A stretch of DNA of 33,211 nt, taken from positions 1 to 33,211 of the IMG/VR virus record IMGVR_UViG_3300008450_000225, one strand, 5' to 3'. Source of the DNA: a virus. Made by a program: the position numbers and the translations under genes. The notes under the pieces are model-generated. The model was not told where the DNA came from. It did no database searches and saw only the letters and a list, made by a program, of their open reading frames with translations. Positions 15,272 to 23,498 of the stretch are shown piece by piece; position 1 is the stretch's first letter, and every line of letters begins with the position of its first letter.

Positions 15272-15315
15272 TATAAACCGTATCTTCTTTTTGTTGTGTC
15301 TTGTGATTGTCCCAT
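15271..15315 (-). pseudogene. Vestigial LamG gene end encoding a 14-residue peptide
   Basis: A mini-ORF, MGQSQDTTKRRYGL, starts 12 bases after an AT-rich element and ends with TAATG into the next LamG gene. Its last nine codons align with the end of the LamG gene at 13863 (ATKGRFGL): 23 of 28 bases are identical by eye. Read as the two ends of a LamG gene left after internal deletion, possibly kept as a coupling leader. Confidence 0.55.
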
Positions 15316-15327
15316 ATTATTTATGTA

Positions 15328-15338
15328 ATATAAATATT
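15328..15338 (-). promoter_or_regulatory. AATATTTATAT element upstream of LamG copy 2
   Basis: In gene sense AATATTTATAT ends 12 bases before the ATG of the 14-codon remnant and about 56 bases before LamG copy 2. The element has survived with the remnant, suggesting it still drives the downstream LamG pair. Confidence 0.5.
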
Positions 15339-15344
15339 TTTTAT

Positions 15345-16061
15345 TTAAAATCCAAATCTTGGTTTGGTTGCATTATAGTTTTGTAGTACTTCTGTTGATG
15401 TGATAGCACGATTATAAACTACAAAAGTACCTACTCTACCTCCTCCATAACCTGATGTTCCCATATTTGTACTGTCTATAGCAAATAGAGCATAATGATA
15501 TTGAAATCCATTATTGTAAGGAGCTGCTCTACTAAAATTTGTTGTTCCTATAGATGATCCATTTATGTAAGCAGTTAATGTTGTTCCATCGTAAGAAAAT
15601 CCAACGTTATACCAATTATTAAAAGATAAATTAGAAGATACTACTCTATTACCCAAACCACCATGCCAAGTTGAAAAACTAAAAGCCCCTGCACTATTAA
15701 TTTCAATATTTGAATCATGCCAACTTGCATTGATTGCTGTTTGTCCTAATTCTACCACTATTTGACCTGCGGATGTTGGGTAAACCCAAATAAAATGAGA
15801 AACACTTGTTGATGAAAAATATGGATTTAAACTATTTTGATTAGCTAGTATATAATCATTTGTTCCATCACATATAATAGTACCACCATTACTTCCTGTA
15901 AAAGTAGGTCCGTTAGTTAACGTACCATTATTACTACCTCTAGATAAATCTCTCCATACAGTTCCAGTACCTGGATATGATGTTTTATCATTGGCATCTA
16001 ACCAAAGTACTAGTCCATCTTTAACAATATCTTGTTGACTAAAACCAGTTGCTGTAAACAT
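15345..16061 (-). CDS. LamG-like virion adhesin, copy 1
   Basis: A 238-residue concanavalin-fold protein: 'LVLWLDANDKTSYPGTGTVW' at the N-terminus, 'IICDGTNDYILANQNS' and 'SHFIWVYPTS' in the core, 'YNVGFSYDGTTLTAYINGSS', and 'TFVVYNRAITSTEVLQNYNA' with C-terminal TKPRFGF. It is the first of three tandem LamG genes and overlaps the stop of the 1276-residue fibre gene by one base (TAATG), so it is probably translated with that fibre. Inferred role: a receptor-binding or glycan-binding protein carried on the tail fibre or another virion site. There are no catalytic residues that would indicate an enzyme. Confidence 0.8.
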   Translation of the reverse strand: MFTATGFSQQDIVKDGLVLWLDANDKTSYPGTGTVWRDLSRGSNNGTLTNGPTFTGSNGGTIICDGTNDYILANQNSLNPYFSSTSVSHFIWVYPTSAGQIVVELGQTAINASWHDSNIEINSAGAFSFSTWHGGLGNRVVSSNLSFNNWYNVGFSYDGTTLTAYINGSSIGTTNFSRAAPYNNGFQYHYALFAIDSTNMGTSGYGGGRVGTFVVYNRAITSTEVLQNYNATKPRFGF

Positions 16062-19000
16062 TATGATAAGTTTTTAATTGCCGAACCGTACAAGTTAGTT
16101 GTATCAAAAGTAACAAAAGAAATTATATCGACTGCTGATCCTGTGGATGATGCTGTGTAAGGTATTCCACCTGCAAATTTAAATTGGGAACCATAACTTA
16201 AACTACCTGAGGTAGCAGGTTGTGTTATTCTTAAGTTAATTGTTTGGCCTGGTTGGATATTTGAGGCAGATAAAAATAATGTAAAACTTGAAGATAAAGT
16301 TAAGTTAAAGAAGTTACCTCTAGAACAATCTAAAGAAGCTGTTCCTGAAGCAGTAGGTACAGTTACAGGATATCCTAAAAATGCTCCTGATACGTGTAAT
16401 GAGGCAGAGGGAGTTGAGGTAAAAACACCTACTCTAGATCCTGTTACTGTTAAAGCAGCAGCTCCATAAGTACCCATTACTACTTTATCATCAGAAGATA
16501 CTTCAAGTATTGGCAACCCAGATACATCATTAACGGACATTAATGAGCCTGTTAGACTGTCTATTATTGAAAGTAATTGTCCTGATGAACCTTGTATATC
16601 AACTACTGTAGATCCTGATTTATAAACAGATAAAGAAGACGATATGGATACTGAACTTGTAGAAACTTGAATCCGTCTTGCATTACCCACTCCAATATCC
16701 CATGTTCCCTCTGTTTCATAATTCCATAATCTAGCATCAACCCCTGAGGTCCATAATCCCATATAAACACCATCTGTTGAACCTGTATTAGTGGTTGGAT
16801 TTGTTAGTTTTATACCTGAAGGCCATGAACCAAATGGGGAATGAATATGGTGATAATATCCTAGAGTTTCTAAAGTATTCCATCTTGTTATACCTTGAGT
16901 AACAACACCAGGTAACTGTAATGCTACTCCTCCTTCAAATGCGTATAGAATATTATTATTATTAGATACAATACGGAAAGGATTTGAATAAGAATAACCA
17001 GAGTATATTTCAGTTTTATAATTTACATTATCTCCACTATATGCATCTAAAATAAGTGCTGTTTCAAAATTATAAGGACCGTTTCCTACGTATAGAGCAG
17101 CGTATGGTTGGGTAAAAGTACTTTTTCTACCTATTGTAGTTACTTGTCCATCAGTAACTTGTAGTAAGTTAGTACCGGATGAATTTTGTACTAATAAAGA
17201 ATCTGTTGATGTAGTAGTACCTGATCCTATAATTTGTAATTTAGCTGTGGGAGTGGTTGTTCCTATTCCTACATTACCACCACTACCAACTAAAAATACA
17301 TTAGGGGTGGTTGTTCTAGAAAATTGTAAAAATTCATATTTAGAATTACTACTTACACTATAAAAATAACCATTTCCATTAACTGTCTGGTCTAATCCAA
17401 TATCCATTCCAAAATTTAGGTCATTGGATTGACGTATTGAAATAGCGGATGCGGTTGATTCATCAGGAGCTGAAATAACTAATTTACCTTGTGTAGGAGA
17501 AGTTGTTCCTATTCCTACATTACCGTTATCTAAAACAACTAATGAGGTAGCGTTAGATGAGTTTTCTACTCTTAAGGCAGTTGTAGCTGAGGTTGCTCCT
17601 GATCCTTTAACCTGTAATCTAGCAGTTGGTGAACTATTACCAACTCCCATATTACCAGTAGATCCGTTTATTACTACTAAATCACTAGCTACTTGATTTC
17701 TAAATACAAACTGTGTAAAATCTCCATAATATCCACCCCCGTAATTAACAGCATATGTGTTACCAAACCCGTCCAAAGGCCTGTAGAATGAATTCCCAGT
17801 ACTGCTTATAAGACTATCATTAGGTGATACAAATTGTATTGAACCTGATATAACTTGGGAACCTTTAACTAATAGTGAACCAGTTACTGTTAAATCAGAT
17901 GTAAAACGACCTGAACCCGATACTTGGAGTTTTTCTCCTGTATCTGTAGTAGTTCCTATTAATATGTTAGTTGATGCTGGAGAGTATAGTCTAATAGAGC
18001 CTGAATTGGTTCCTATTACTATTGAATTTGATATACCTGCCCCTAATTGGTTTAGAGTATATCTACCTCCTATAATTACATTGTTTGAACCACTTTGAAA
18101 TAATCTAGTTTCAACTCCTAAGAAAGTGTTATATGAACCTGATTCGAAACTTCTTCCAGCATAATATCCTAATCCTGTATTATAACTACCTGTGCTATTT
18201 AAATCTCCTAAAGCTACATCTCCTACACCCACATTAAAATCTCCAACTTGGTGTGATATTAAAGCCGCTTCTCCTATAGCTGTATTATTACTACCTGAGC
18301 GATTATTAGATAATGTACTATACCCAATTGCTATATTTTCTTTTCCAACCGAATTGTTAAGTAAAGCCTCTGTACCTATAGCTATATTATCGTTTCCTGT
18401 TGTGTTTGCTGGGAGTATATTATATCCAAGTCCTACATTTCGTGCACCGGTTGTATTAGAACCAAAACCAAATACACCAGCATACACATTTAATGAAGTT
18501 CCGTTATTAGAACTACCAAATACAATTCCATTAGCTAATATGTTTCCACTACCAGTAATTGAACCTGTTACTAATAATCCGTTAGTTATTCTAGCAGAAC
18601 CAGATACTTGTAATTTTTGACCAGTATCAGTAAATGTTCCTATTAATACATTTGAACTAGATGGAGAATAAAATCTTACTGAACCTATACCATCTGATAT
18701 AATAACTGAATTGTTTAATATTTTTGAACTTGTTATACTAGTGGTTGATAATCTCCCACCTAAAACAGTATTATTTGAACCTGTTTCAAAAGGATATGAA
18801 TCAGATCCAACAAAAGTATTAAAAGAACCACTATATAAAAAAACACCAGCATTATAACCCAAAGCGGTATTGTTTGAACTTGTTGCTTGAGTTAAAATTC
18901 CTAACGCACTATCTCCAACTGCTGTGTTTCTTCTTCCAAATTTATTTCCTTGTAAAGCCGCATTACCAATAGCTGTATTACTATTTCCATCAATATTGGC

Positions 19001-19891
19001 TTTAAGAGCTTGATATCCAAATGCTGAATTTGTTTCACCATTAGTATTAGATTGCATACTTTGATAACCAACTGATGTATTATAATTACCCCCAGTATTT
19101 AATAATAAAGCATCCCCCCCAATTCCAATATTACCTTCAGTAGTTGAATTAAATTTTAAAGCCGCACTACCGATTGCTATATTAAAATAACCTGTGGTTA
19201 AATCTCGTAAAGCATCGTCACCAATAGCTATATTTCTTCTATTGAAAGATAATGAAGATGTACTAAAATTACCTTCCCCAATAGCAATATTCCGTCCAGA
19301 TGATACACTTCCACTAGTTCCTCCTCTACCAATATTGATAGAGTTAACTAAAATATCTTGAGAAGAAGTAATTGAACCTAATACCTTAATGGAACCGGTA
19401 ACAATTAAATTTTTACTTATATTATCCCAATTTAATCCAGAGTCTGTTTGGAAATTATCATTTTCATTAAAAAATATTTGCCCTGTAGAACCTGGTATTC
19501 TATCTTGTGTTATTTCACCATTATCTATGTCATAATATAATACATTAGTACCTGTTCTATTGGTTAAACCCATCAGTACTTCCCCATTTAATATAGTACG
19601 TCCCTGTACTGTCAAAGAACCAGTCATTTGAACCGAACCAGTAAACTGTTGTATATCACTTAATTCATCACCAAATATATTTGAGCCTGAATAATATGAT
19701 TGGGTAACAATAACTTGTGTATTTGCAAATAAAGTACCCGAAACATATAAATTACCACTTACATTTAAATTAGGAAATGTTAAATTATTTAAAATACTAC
19801 CTGTACCATCGGCAAGGTAAGTTCCATCGGTTTGAACAACACGTTGGTAGGTACTACTTATGGGGTTACCTGAAAAATTTTCTATAGGCAT
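16061..19891 (-). CDS. Long tail fibre protein with YadA-head-like repeats
   Basis: A 1276-residue fibre, the largest protein in the window. Two arrays of YadA/trimeric-adhesin head-type repeats (N-x-A/S-I/V-G-x-x-A-L) lie at about 200-377 and 480-610, e.g. 'NTAIGNAALQGNKFGRRNTA' and 'NIAIGTEALLNNSVGKENIA'. Each array is followed by the same linker type, YSPxSxNxLIGTxTDTGxKL, so the block has been duplicated within the gene. Then come 'VGIGTTSPTQGKLVIS' (about 791) and 'VGIGTTTPTAKLQI' (about 870) repeats, a shared 'GQLLSIIDSLTGSLMSV' module, and a C-terminal domain (about 1174-1276, from 'CSRGNFFNLTLSSSFTL'). No S74-type chaperone triad is evident. It is likely trimeric and elongated. A one-base overlap leads into the LamG genes, which may decorate or tip this fibre. 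Confidence 0.82.
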   Translation of the reverse strand: MPIENFSGNPISSTYQRVVQTDGTYLADGTGSILNNLTFPNLNVSGNLYVSGTLFANTQVIVTQSYYSGSNIFGDELSDIQQFTGSVQMTGSLTVQGRTILNGEVLMGLTNRTGTNVLYYDIDNGEITQDRIPGSTGQIFFNENDNFQTDSGLNWDNISKNLIVTGSIKVLGSITSSQDILVNSINIGRGGTSGSVSSGRNIAIGEGNFSTSSLSFNRRNIAIGDDALRDLTTGYFNIAIGSAALKFNSTTEGNIGIGGDALLLNTGGNYNTSVGYQSMQSNTNGETNSAFGYQALKANIDGNSNTAIGNAALQGNKFGRRNTAVGDSALGILTQATSSNNTALGYNAGVFLYSGSFNTFVGSDSYPFETGSNNTVLGGRLSTTSITSSKILNNSVIISDGIGSVRFYSPSSSNVLIGTFTDTGQKLQVSGSARITNGLLVTGSITGSGNILANGIVFGSSNNGTSLNVYAGVFGFGSNTTGARNVGLGYNILPANTTGNDNIAIGTEALLNNSVGKENIAIGYSTLSNNRSGSNNTAIGEAALISHQVGDFNVGVGDVALGDLNSTGSYNTGLGYYAGRSFESGSYNTFLGVETRLFQSGSNNVIIGGRYTLNQLGAGISNSIVIGTNSGSIRLYSPASTNILIGTTTDTGEKLQVSGSGRFTSDLTVTGSLLVKGSQVISGSIQFVSPNDSLISSTGNSFYRPLDGFGNTYAVNYGGGYYGDFTQFVFRNQVASDLVVINGSTGNMGVGNSSPTARLQVKGSGATSATTALRVENSSNATSLVVLDNGNVGIGTTSPTQGKLVISAPDESTASAISIRQSNDLNFGMDIGLDQTVNGNGYFYSVSSNSKYEFLQFSRTTTPNVFLVGSGGNVGIGTTTPTAKLQIIGSGTTTSTDSLLVQNSSGTNLLQVTDGQVTTIGRKSTFTQPYAALYVGNGPYNFETALILDAYSGDNVNYKTEIYSGYSYSNPFRIVSNNNNILYAFEGGVALQLPGVVTQGITRWNTLETLGYYHHIHSPFGSWPSGIKLTNPTTNTGSTDGVYMGLWTSGVDARLWNYETEGTWDIGVGNARRIQVSTSSVSISSSLSVYKSGSTVVDIQGSSGQLLSIIDSLTGSLMSVNDVSGLPILEVSSDDKVVMGTYGAAALTVTGSRVGVFTSTPSASLHVSGAFLGYPVTVPTASGTASLDCSRGNFFNLTLSSSFTLFLSASNIQPGQTINLRITQPATSGSLSYGSQFKFAGGIPYTASSTGSAVDIISFVTFDTTNLYGSAIKNLS

Positions 19892-19902
19892 TTGTAATCA
19901 AC

Positions 19903-20472
19903 TTAAAATTTATCTACAAGATATTCTAAGGTTGATTCTAATGTTTTTTCGGAGAGTTTGTTTTCAGAAATATAGTTTTTAACTACACGTTTTGCTTTAA
20001 CGTTTTGTTTTAACATAGTATCAAGTGATTTGTATTTTTTGATATCTATATTTTCTTTAACTAAGTTTCTAAGTACTTTTTCCCCGTGGTTTATAGAATC
20101 AACTTTAGGAGTATCATCAATATACGAAACCTCTGTTACTTCCACAAGTGGTTTTGAAGAAGTTTCTTCCTCTATCATTTCTACAGTAATTACTCTAGAT
20201 TGTTCTAAAATATATTCTGATTTCCAAGGGGTAAAGTATGTATCATCTGCTATAACCTCTAGTTTTACTTGTCCTTTTGATTTAAAATTATCAAAGTTTT
20301 TGAATTTACCAATGTTTACCTCACAAATACCATCTTTTAGTTTTCCATCAAACATTAAGTTATGTGATTCACCTTCAATTACTAAACGAGCTACTGCTGT
20401 TTTTTCATTAGCTCCTTCAACAACTACTTTACATTTAAAGGTATTGTTTTTATCTGTGTATAATTTGAACAT
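19903..20472 (-). CDS. Unknown conserved-looking protein, probable virion component
   Basis: A 189-residue soluble protein. Residues 1-95 are a beta-rich domain ('CKVVVEGANEKTAVARLVIE', 'GQVKLEVIADDTYFTPWKSE'). An acidic linker at about 97-125 (MIEEETSSKPLVEVTEV) leads to a charged, Lys-rich helical C-terminus (about 130-189). I have a sense of having seen the 'LEVIADDTYFxPW' pattern in T4-like phages but cannot name a function. The gene starts 23 bases inside the preceding gene, so the two are likely coupled, and it ends 11 bases before the long fibre gene. Candidate roles are a structural or assembly factor for the fibre; this is only from neighbourhood. Confidence 0.6.
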   Translation of the reverse strand: MFKLYTDKNNTFKCKVVVEGANEKTAVARLVIEGESHNLMFDGKLKDGICEVNIGKFKNFDNFKSKGQVKLEVIADDTYFTPWKSEYILEQSRVITVEMIEEETSSKPLVEVTEVSYIDDTPKVDSINHGEKVLRNLVKENIDIKKYKSLDTMLKQNVKAKRVVKNYISENKLSEKTLESTLEYLVDKF

Positions 20473-20881
20473 CTTCTAATATTATTTTTTGACCAAACTT
20501 TTCAGTTAATATGTTTTCTACGTTTTGTTTAAATTCAACTTTAACTTGAGTATTTTTTTCTTTTTCAAATACTTTTTCCAAGTCGTCTATCATAAATATT
20601 AACTTAATCTTTTTTCGTTTCTTTTCTTTTTTACCTAATTGTTGATCTTGGTAATCATATCCAGAAGGAAAAGCGATTGTTAAAGATATTGCATGATCCC
20701 AAAGTACCCCATATGGAGGACCTGGTACTGCTATACCAAATTCAGCCTCAATATAACTAGCATAATATTGGTCGGCATAAAAGGTATCCCAATTATAATT
20801 AGCCTCGTCCCAATTTATTTCTGTAACCGAGGTAACTAACCATGTATTAATATTTTTATTTACAATAGTGGTTTCACCCAT
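20450..20881 (-). CDS. Unknown 143-aa protein in the fibre cassette
   Basis: A 143-residue protein in two parts. Residues 1-75 are aromatic and acidic (EINWDEANYNWDTFYADQYY, then PYGVLWDHAISLTIAFPSGY). From about 80 on there is a highly basic stretch (QLGKKEKKRKKIKLIFMIDD) followed by a charged helical region. No known family, signal peptide or membrane span is seen. The start lies only three bases after an AATATATTTATAA element, one of the two tightest spacings in the window. The 3' end overlaps the next gene by 23 bases. It lies between the Ser-repeat fibre and the long fibre, so a fibre-attachment or assembly function is possible but unproven. Confidence 0.58.
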   Translation of the reverse strand: MGETTIVNKNINTWLVTSVTEINWDEANYNWDTFYADQYYASYIEAEFGIAVPGPPYGVLWDHAISLTIAFPSGYDYQDQQLGKKEKKRKKIKLIFMIDDLEKVFEKEKNTQVKVEFKQNVENILTEKFGQKIILEDVQIIHR

Positions 20882-20884
20882 TTA

Positions 20885-20895
20885 TTATAAATATA
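20885..20895 (-). promoter_or_regulatory. TATATTTATAA element three bases before a start codon
   Basis: In gene sense TATATTTATAA-TAA-ATG in a 19-base gap. At a three-base spacing, a classical -10 box would place the transcript start inside the start codon, so this copy tests what the element really does. Confidence 0.5.
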
Positions 20896-20900
20896 TTAAG

Positions 20901-23498
20901 TTATGCTATTTGTTGAATAATAAGTTGTGTATTAAGATCTCCTCTAATAAATTCACCGGATAATGCACTAGTTGATGGTGTCATTCTTATCTTAATATCA
21001 GTATTTCCTCCTGGTGCATAAATGAATTCCAAGGTTCCATCACTTATATTGTTACTTCCATTAGTTGATTGTACTATTTCAACTGTAGGTCCTATTTGTA
21101 TATTAGCACTATCGTAACAAGAATATTGAAATAAGTAAGAGGAGGCTGCTGACCATGCTAATCTTGAAGTAATTCTATAAACTTTTCCTCCAGTTAAAGT
21201 AGCAGTTCCTGCTACTGGATTGTAAGGAATTCCTTTAACAGCTACAATAGTATCAAAGAAAACATCCTGATTTGCCCATGTTTGTGGAGGTGGGATTGTT
21301 TGATTTGTATTTAAGGTCACATAAAGATAATCATTAGGTAGTCCACTATATGCACTAGCGGTGACTGCTCCTACAAATTGAGTATTTCCTGATTGGAGAT
21401 TAATATAAACTAAACCTGCATTACTTCCACCGGTATTACTTCCTCGTAAAATCCTAAATTGGTCTTGCCATGTATCTAACATGGATGCCGAGGTATACAA
21501 TCCTCCTGAGGCCGCTAGTAGTATTTGACCTCCTTCACCTGTTCCTCCGGCAAATGGTGGATAAACATTTAGTGTATTTTCAGAAGCAGGTGTACTTGTT
21601 CTGTTACCTACTGTTAAACTTCCACTTACAATTACGTTTTGAATAAGTGTATTAACAAAGGAAGAAGTTGCTGCTTGAGAACTACTAACAGCAAAAGATG
21701 CAGATACAGCCTGTGAGCTAGATACTGCAAAAGATGCACTTACAGCTTGAGAACTAGATATTGAAAAAGAGGCAGATACTGCTCTAGAGGATGACACAGC
21801 CCATGATGCTGATATAGCTTGAGAACTAGAAATAGCCCAAGATGAAGATATAGCTTGAGATGAAGATACTGACCAAGAACTTGTACCCTGTAAAGAACCA
21901 GTAAATGATCCTGAAAACGAGCCTGTAAATGAACCTGATGTTATTGCTCCACCTCCACCGGGTAATGATGATGTTATAAATAAAGCATTATTTAATGTAT
22001 CAAACATTACTGTGTTAACAACAGGGGAAGGAGAGTAAGGTAAAGCTAATCCAGGTAATAAAACTGTTGGAGGAGAAATAATTACTGTAGTTCCATTTAA
22101 AGTAGTATCTCCATTTACGTTTAAATTACTACTTATATTAGTTGACCCTGTTACTGTTAATGAACCAGAAATAATAGCTGATCCTGTAAATGGGAAGATA
22201 GGGGCCCAAGATGCAGATACTGCTCTAGAGGCAGATATAGCAAAAGATGCAGATACTGCTCTAGATGATGATACTGAAAAAGATGCACTTGTAGCTTGTG
22301 AGCTTGAAAGGGCATAACTTGCACTTACTGCTTGAGAACTTGATATTGCCCAAGATGAAGATATAGCTTGTGATGAGGATACTGACCAAGAGGATGTTCC
22401 AAATAAAGATCCTGTAAATGAGGTAGCATTTAAACTACCTGTTAAACCATAAGAGCCAGAAAGTTGATTAGTGTGGGACCAAACACCTGTAGATCCGCTT
22501 GCAATATAAGTCCAAATATCTCCAATACTGTATGAACCGGTTACTAATACAGAACTTAAATCACTAAAATCTATTGGTTCTTGTACGGCAACATATATAA
22601 TTCCACTTGTTCCAGGTGATGCTTTTACACAAACACCAACAGGAATAATTTCATAAGGGGCAACAGGGGCATTATTTTGTAAAACTCCTGCTGATCCTGT
22701 ACCTACAAATAAAGTATCTCCATCATTAAAAGCATTTGTGTTTAACCCTCGTACTAGCCCTTGTGTGGTAATAAAACCTTTTGAGTTATCTTCAATATCG
22801 TGAGTAGCAACACCTAAAATTTGATTTAGGAGGTTAACACTACCTGATACAATTACTGATTGAGCTAATTCTACCTCTGGTACATCACCGTGTGCTCCTT
22901 TAAGTCTAACTACAGTACCATTTAAAATAGTTGCACCTGTTCTGTTAGATACTCTAGTCCAGTTTTCTTGACCAATTTGTAAAGTAATATCTTGTTCGGC
23001 ATTATAGACAGATAATGCCCCATCTGTATTATCCCAAAATACTCTACCTGATTTCCAAGCGGGTACTGCTGATCCTGTATTAAAATCAATATAATCTACA
23101 TTGTTTACTGAGCCTGAGATTATTAGGTTTTGGGAGTATGATGATGTAGCAGAATAAGATGAAGATATTGCTCTTGATGCTGAAACAGCCCAAGAAGCAC
23201 TAGTAGCTTGAGAACTACTTAAAGCATAAGATGCTGAAACAGTTGTAGAGGAAGCATTAATAGTAACTACACCTGTTCCTCCAGGAGGAGAAATAGATAT
23301 GTTAGTACCAGCTATAATCTGAGTTACACCTGATGCTGCTCCACCACCATTAATTAATACAGTTACATCATTAAAGGGTCCTACTGATGCTGTAACACCT
23401 GAACCTGTAAAGTTAATTTTATTAACTTGTGTTGTTAATAAACTATTTTGATTTTCAACTTTTAATTGTATTAAACCTGGTTTTGTTAATAATGCCAT
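20901..23498 (-). CDS. Tail fibre protein with Ser-rich tandem repeats
   Basis: An 865-residue fibre. It has an N-terminal attachment-like region (MALLTKPGLIQLKVENQNSL). Three arrays of a ~12-residue repeat, AVSSSQAVSASF and variants (S-S-S-Q/R-A-V/I-S-A/S-S-F/W), lie at about 86-122, 367-432 and 538-614. Between them is a compact region with 'WTRVSNRTGATILNGTVVRL' and 'IIPVGVCVKASPG'. The C-terminal ~140 residues ('LPNDYLYVTLNTNQTIPPP', 'LTGGKVYRITSRLAWSAASS', 'GDLNTQLIIQQIA') look like a globular jelly-roll tip, perhaps C1q-like; this is tentative. The repeats probably form a thin trimeric shaft. It follows the gp15-like gene with a one-base overlap (TAATG), so this fibre is coupled to the neck/tail-completion operon. 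Confidence 0.78.
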   Translation of the reverse strand: MALLTKPGLIQLKVENQNSLLTTQVNKINFTGSGVTASVGPFNDVTVLINGGGAASGVTQIIAGTNISISPPGGTGVVTINASSTTVSASYALSSSQATSASWAVSASRAISSSYSATSSYSQNLIISGSVNNVDYIDFNTGSAVPAWKSGRVFWDNTDGALSVYNAEQDITLQIGQENWTRVSNRTGATILNGTVVRLKGAHGDVPEVELAQSVIVSGSVNLLNQILGVATHDIEDNSKGFITTQGLVRGLNTNAFNDGDTLFVGTGSAGVLQNNAPVAPYEIIPVGVCVKASPGTSGIIYVAVQEPIDFSDLSSVLVTGSYSIGDIWTYIASGSTGVWSHTNQLSGSYGLTGSLNATSFTGSLFGTSSWSVSSSQAISSSWAISSSQAVSASYALSSSQATSASFSVSSSRAVSASFAISASRAVSASWAPIFPFTGSAIISGSLTVTGSTNISSNLNVNGDTTLNGTTVIISPPTVLLPGLALPYSPSPVVNTVMFDTLNNALFITSSLPGGGGAITSGSFTGSFSGSFTGSLQGTSSWSVSSSQAISSSWAISSSQAISASWAVSSSRAVSASFSISSSQAVSASFAVSSSQAVSASFAVSSSQAATSSFVNTLIQNVIVSGSLTVGNRTSTPASENTLNVYPPFAGGTGEGGQILLAASGGLYTSASMLDTWQDQFRILRGSNTGGSNAGLVYINLQSGNTQFVGAVTASAYSGLPNDYLYVTLNTNQTIPPPQTWANQDVFFDTIVAVKGIPYNPVAGTATLTGGKVYRITSRLAWSAASSYLFQYSCYDSANIQIGPTVEIVQSTNGSNNISDGTLEFIYAPGGNTDIKIRMTPSTSALSGEFIRGDLNTQLIIQQIA
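21655..21886 (-). repeat. Ser-rich 12-residue tandem repeats, array 3
   Basis: About six degenerate copies of a 36-base unit encoding AVSSSQAVSASF-like repeats. Neighbouring copies are nearly identical in protein but vary at synonymous positions. Confidence 0.7.
22203..22400 (-). repeat. Ser-rich 12-residue tandem repeats, array 2
   Basis: About five copies of the same 36-base unit (SSSQAISSSWAISSSQAVSA and similar), starting after 'FGTSSWSV', the same junction that precedes array 3 (QGTSSWSV). Confidence 0.7.
23133..23243 (-). repeat. Ser-rich 12-residue tandem repeats, array 1
   Basis: The shortest array, about three copies (YALSSSQATSASWAVSASRA, then SSSYSATSSYSQ), close to the N-terminus of the fibre. 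Confidence 0.65.

Noticed and set aside
21655-23243. CRISPR-like spaced repeats
   Set aside because: The repeats are in-frame, degenerate codon repeats of a fibre protein with no constant repeat/spacer structure.
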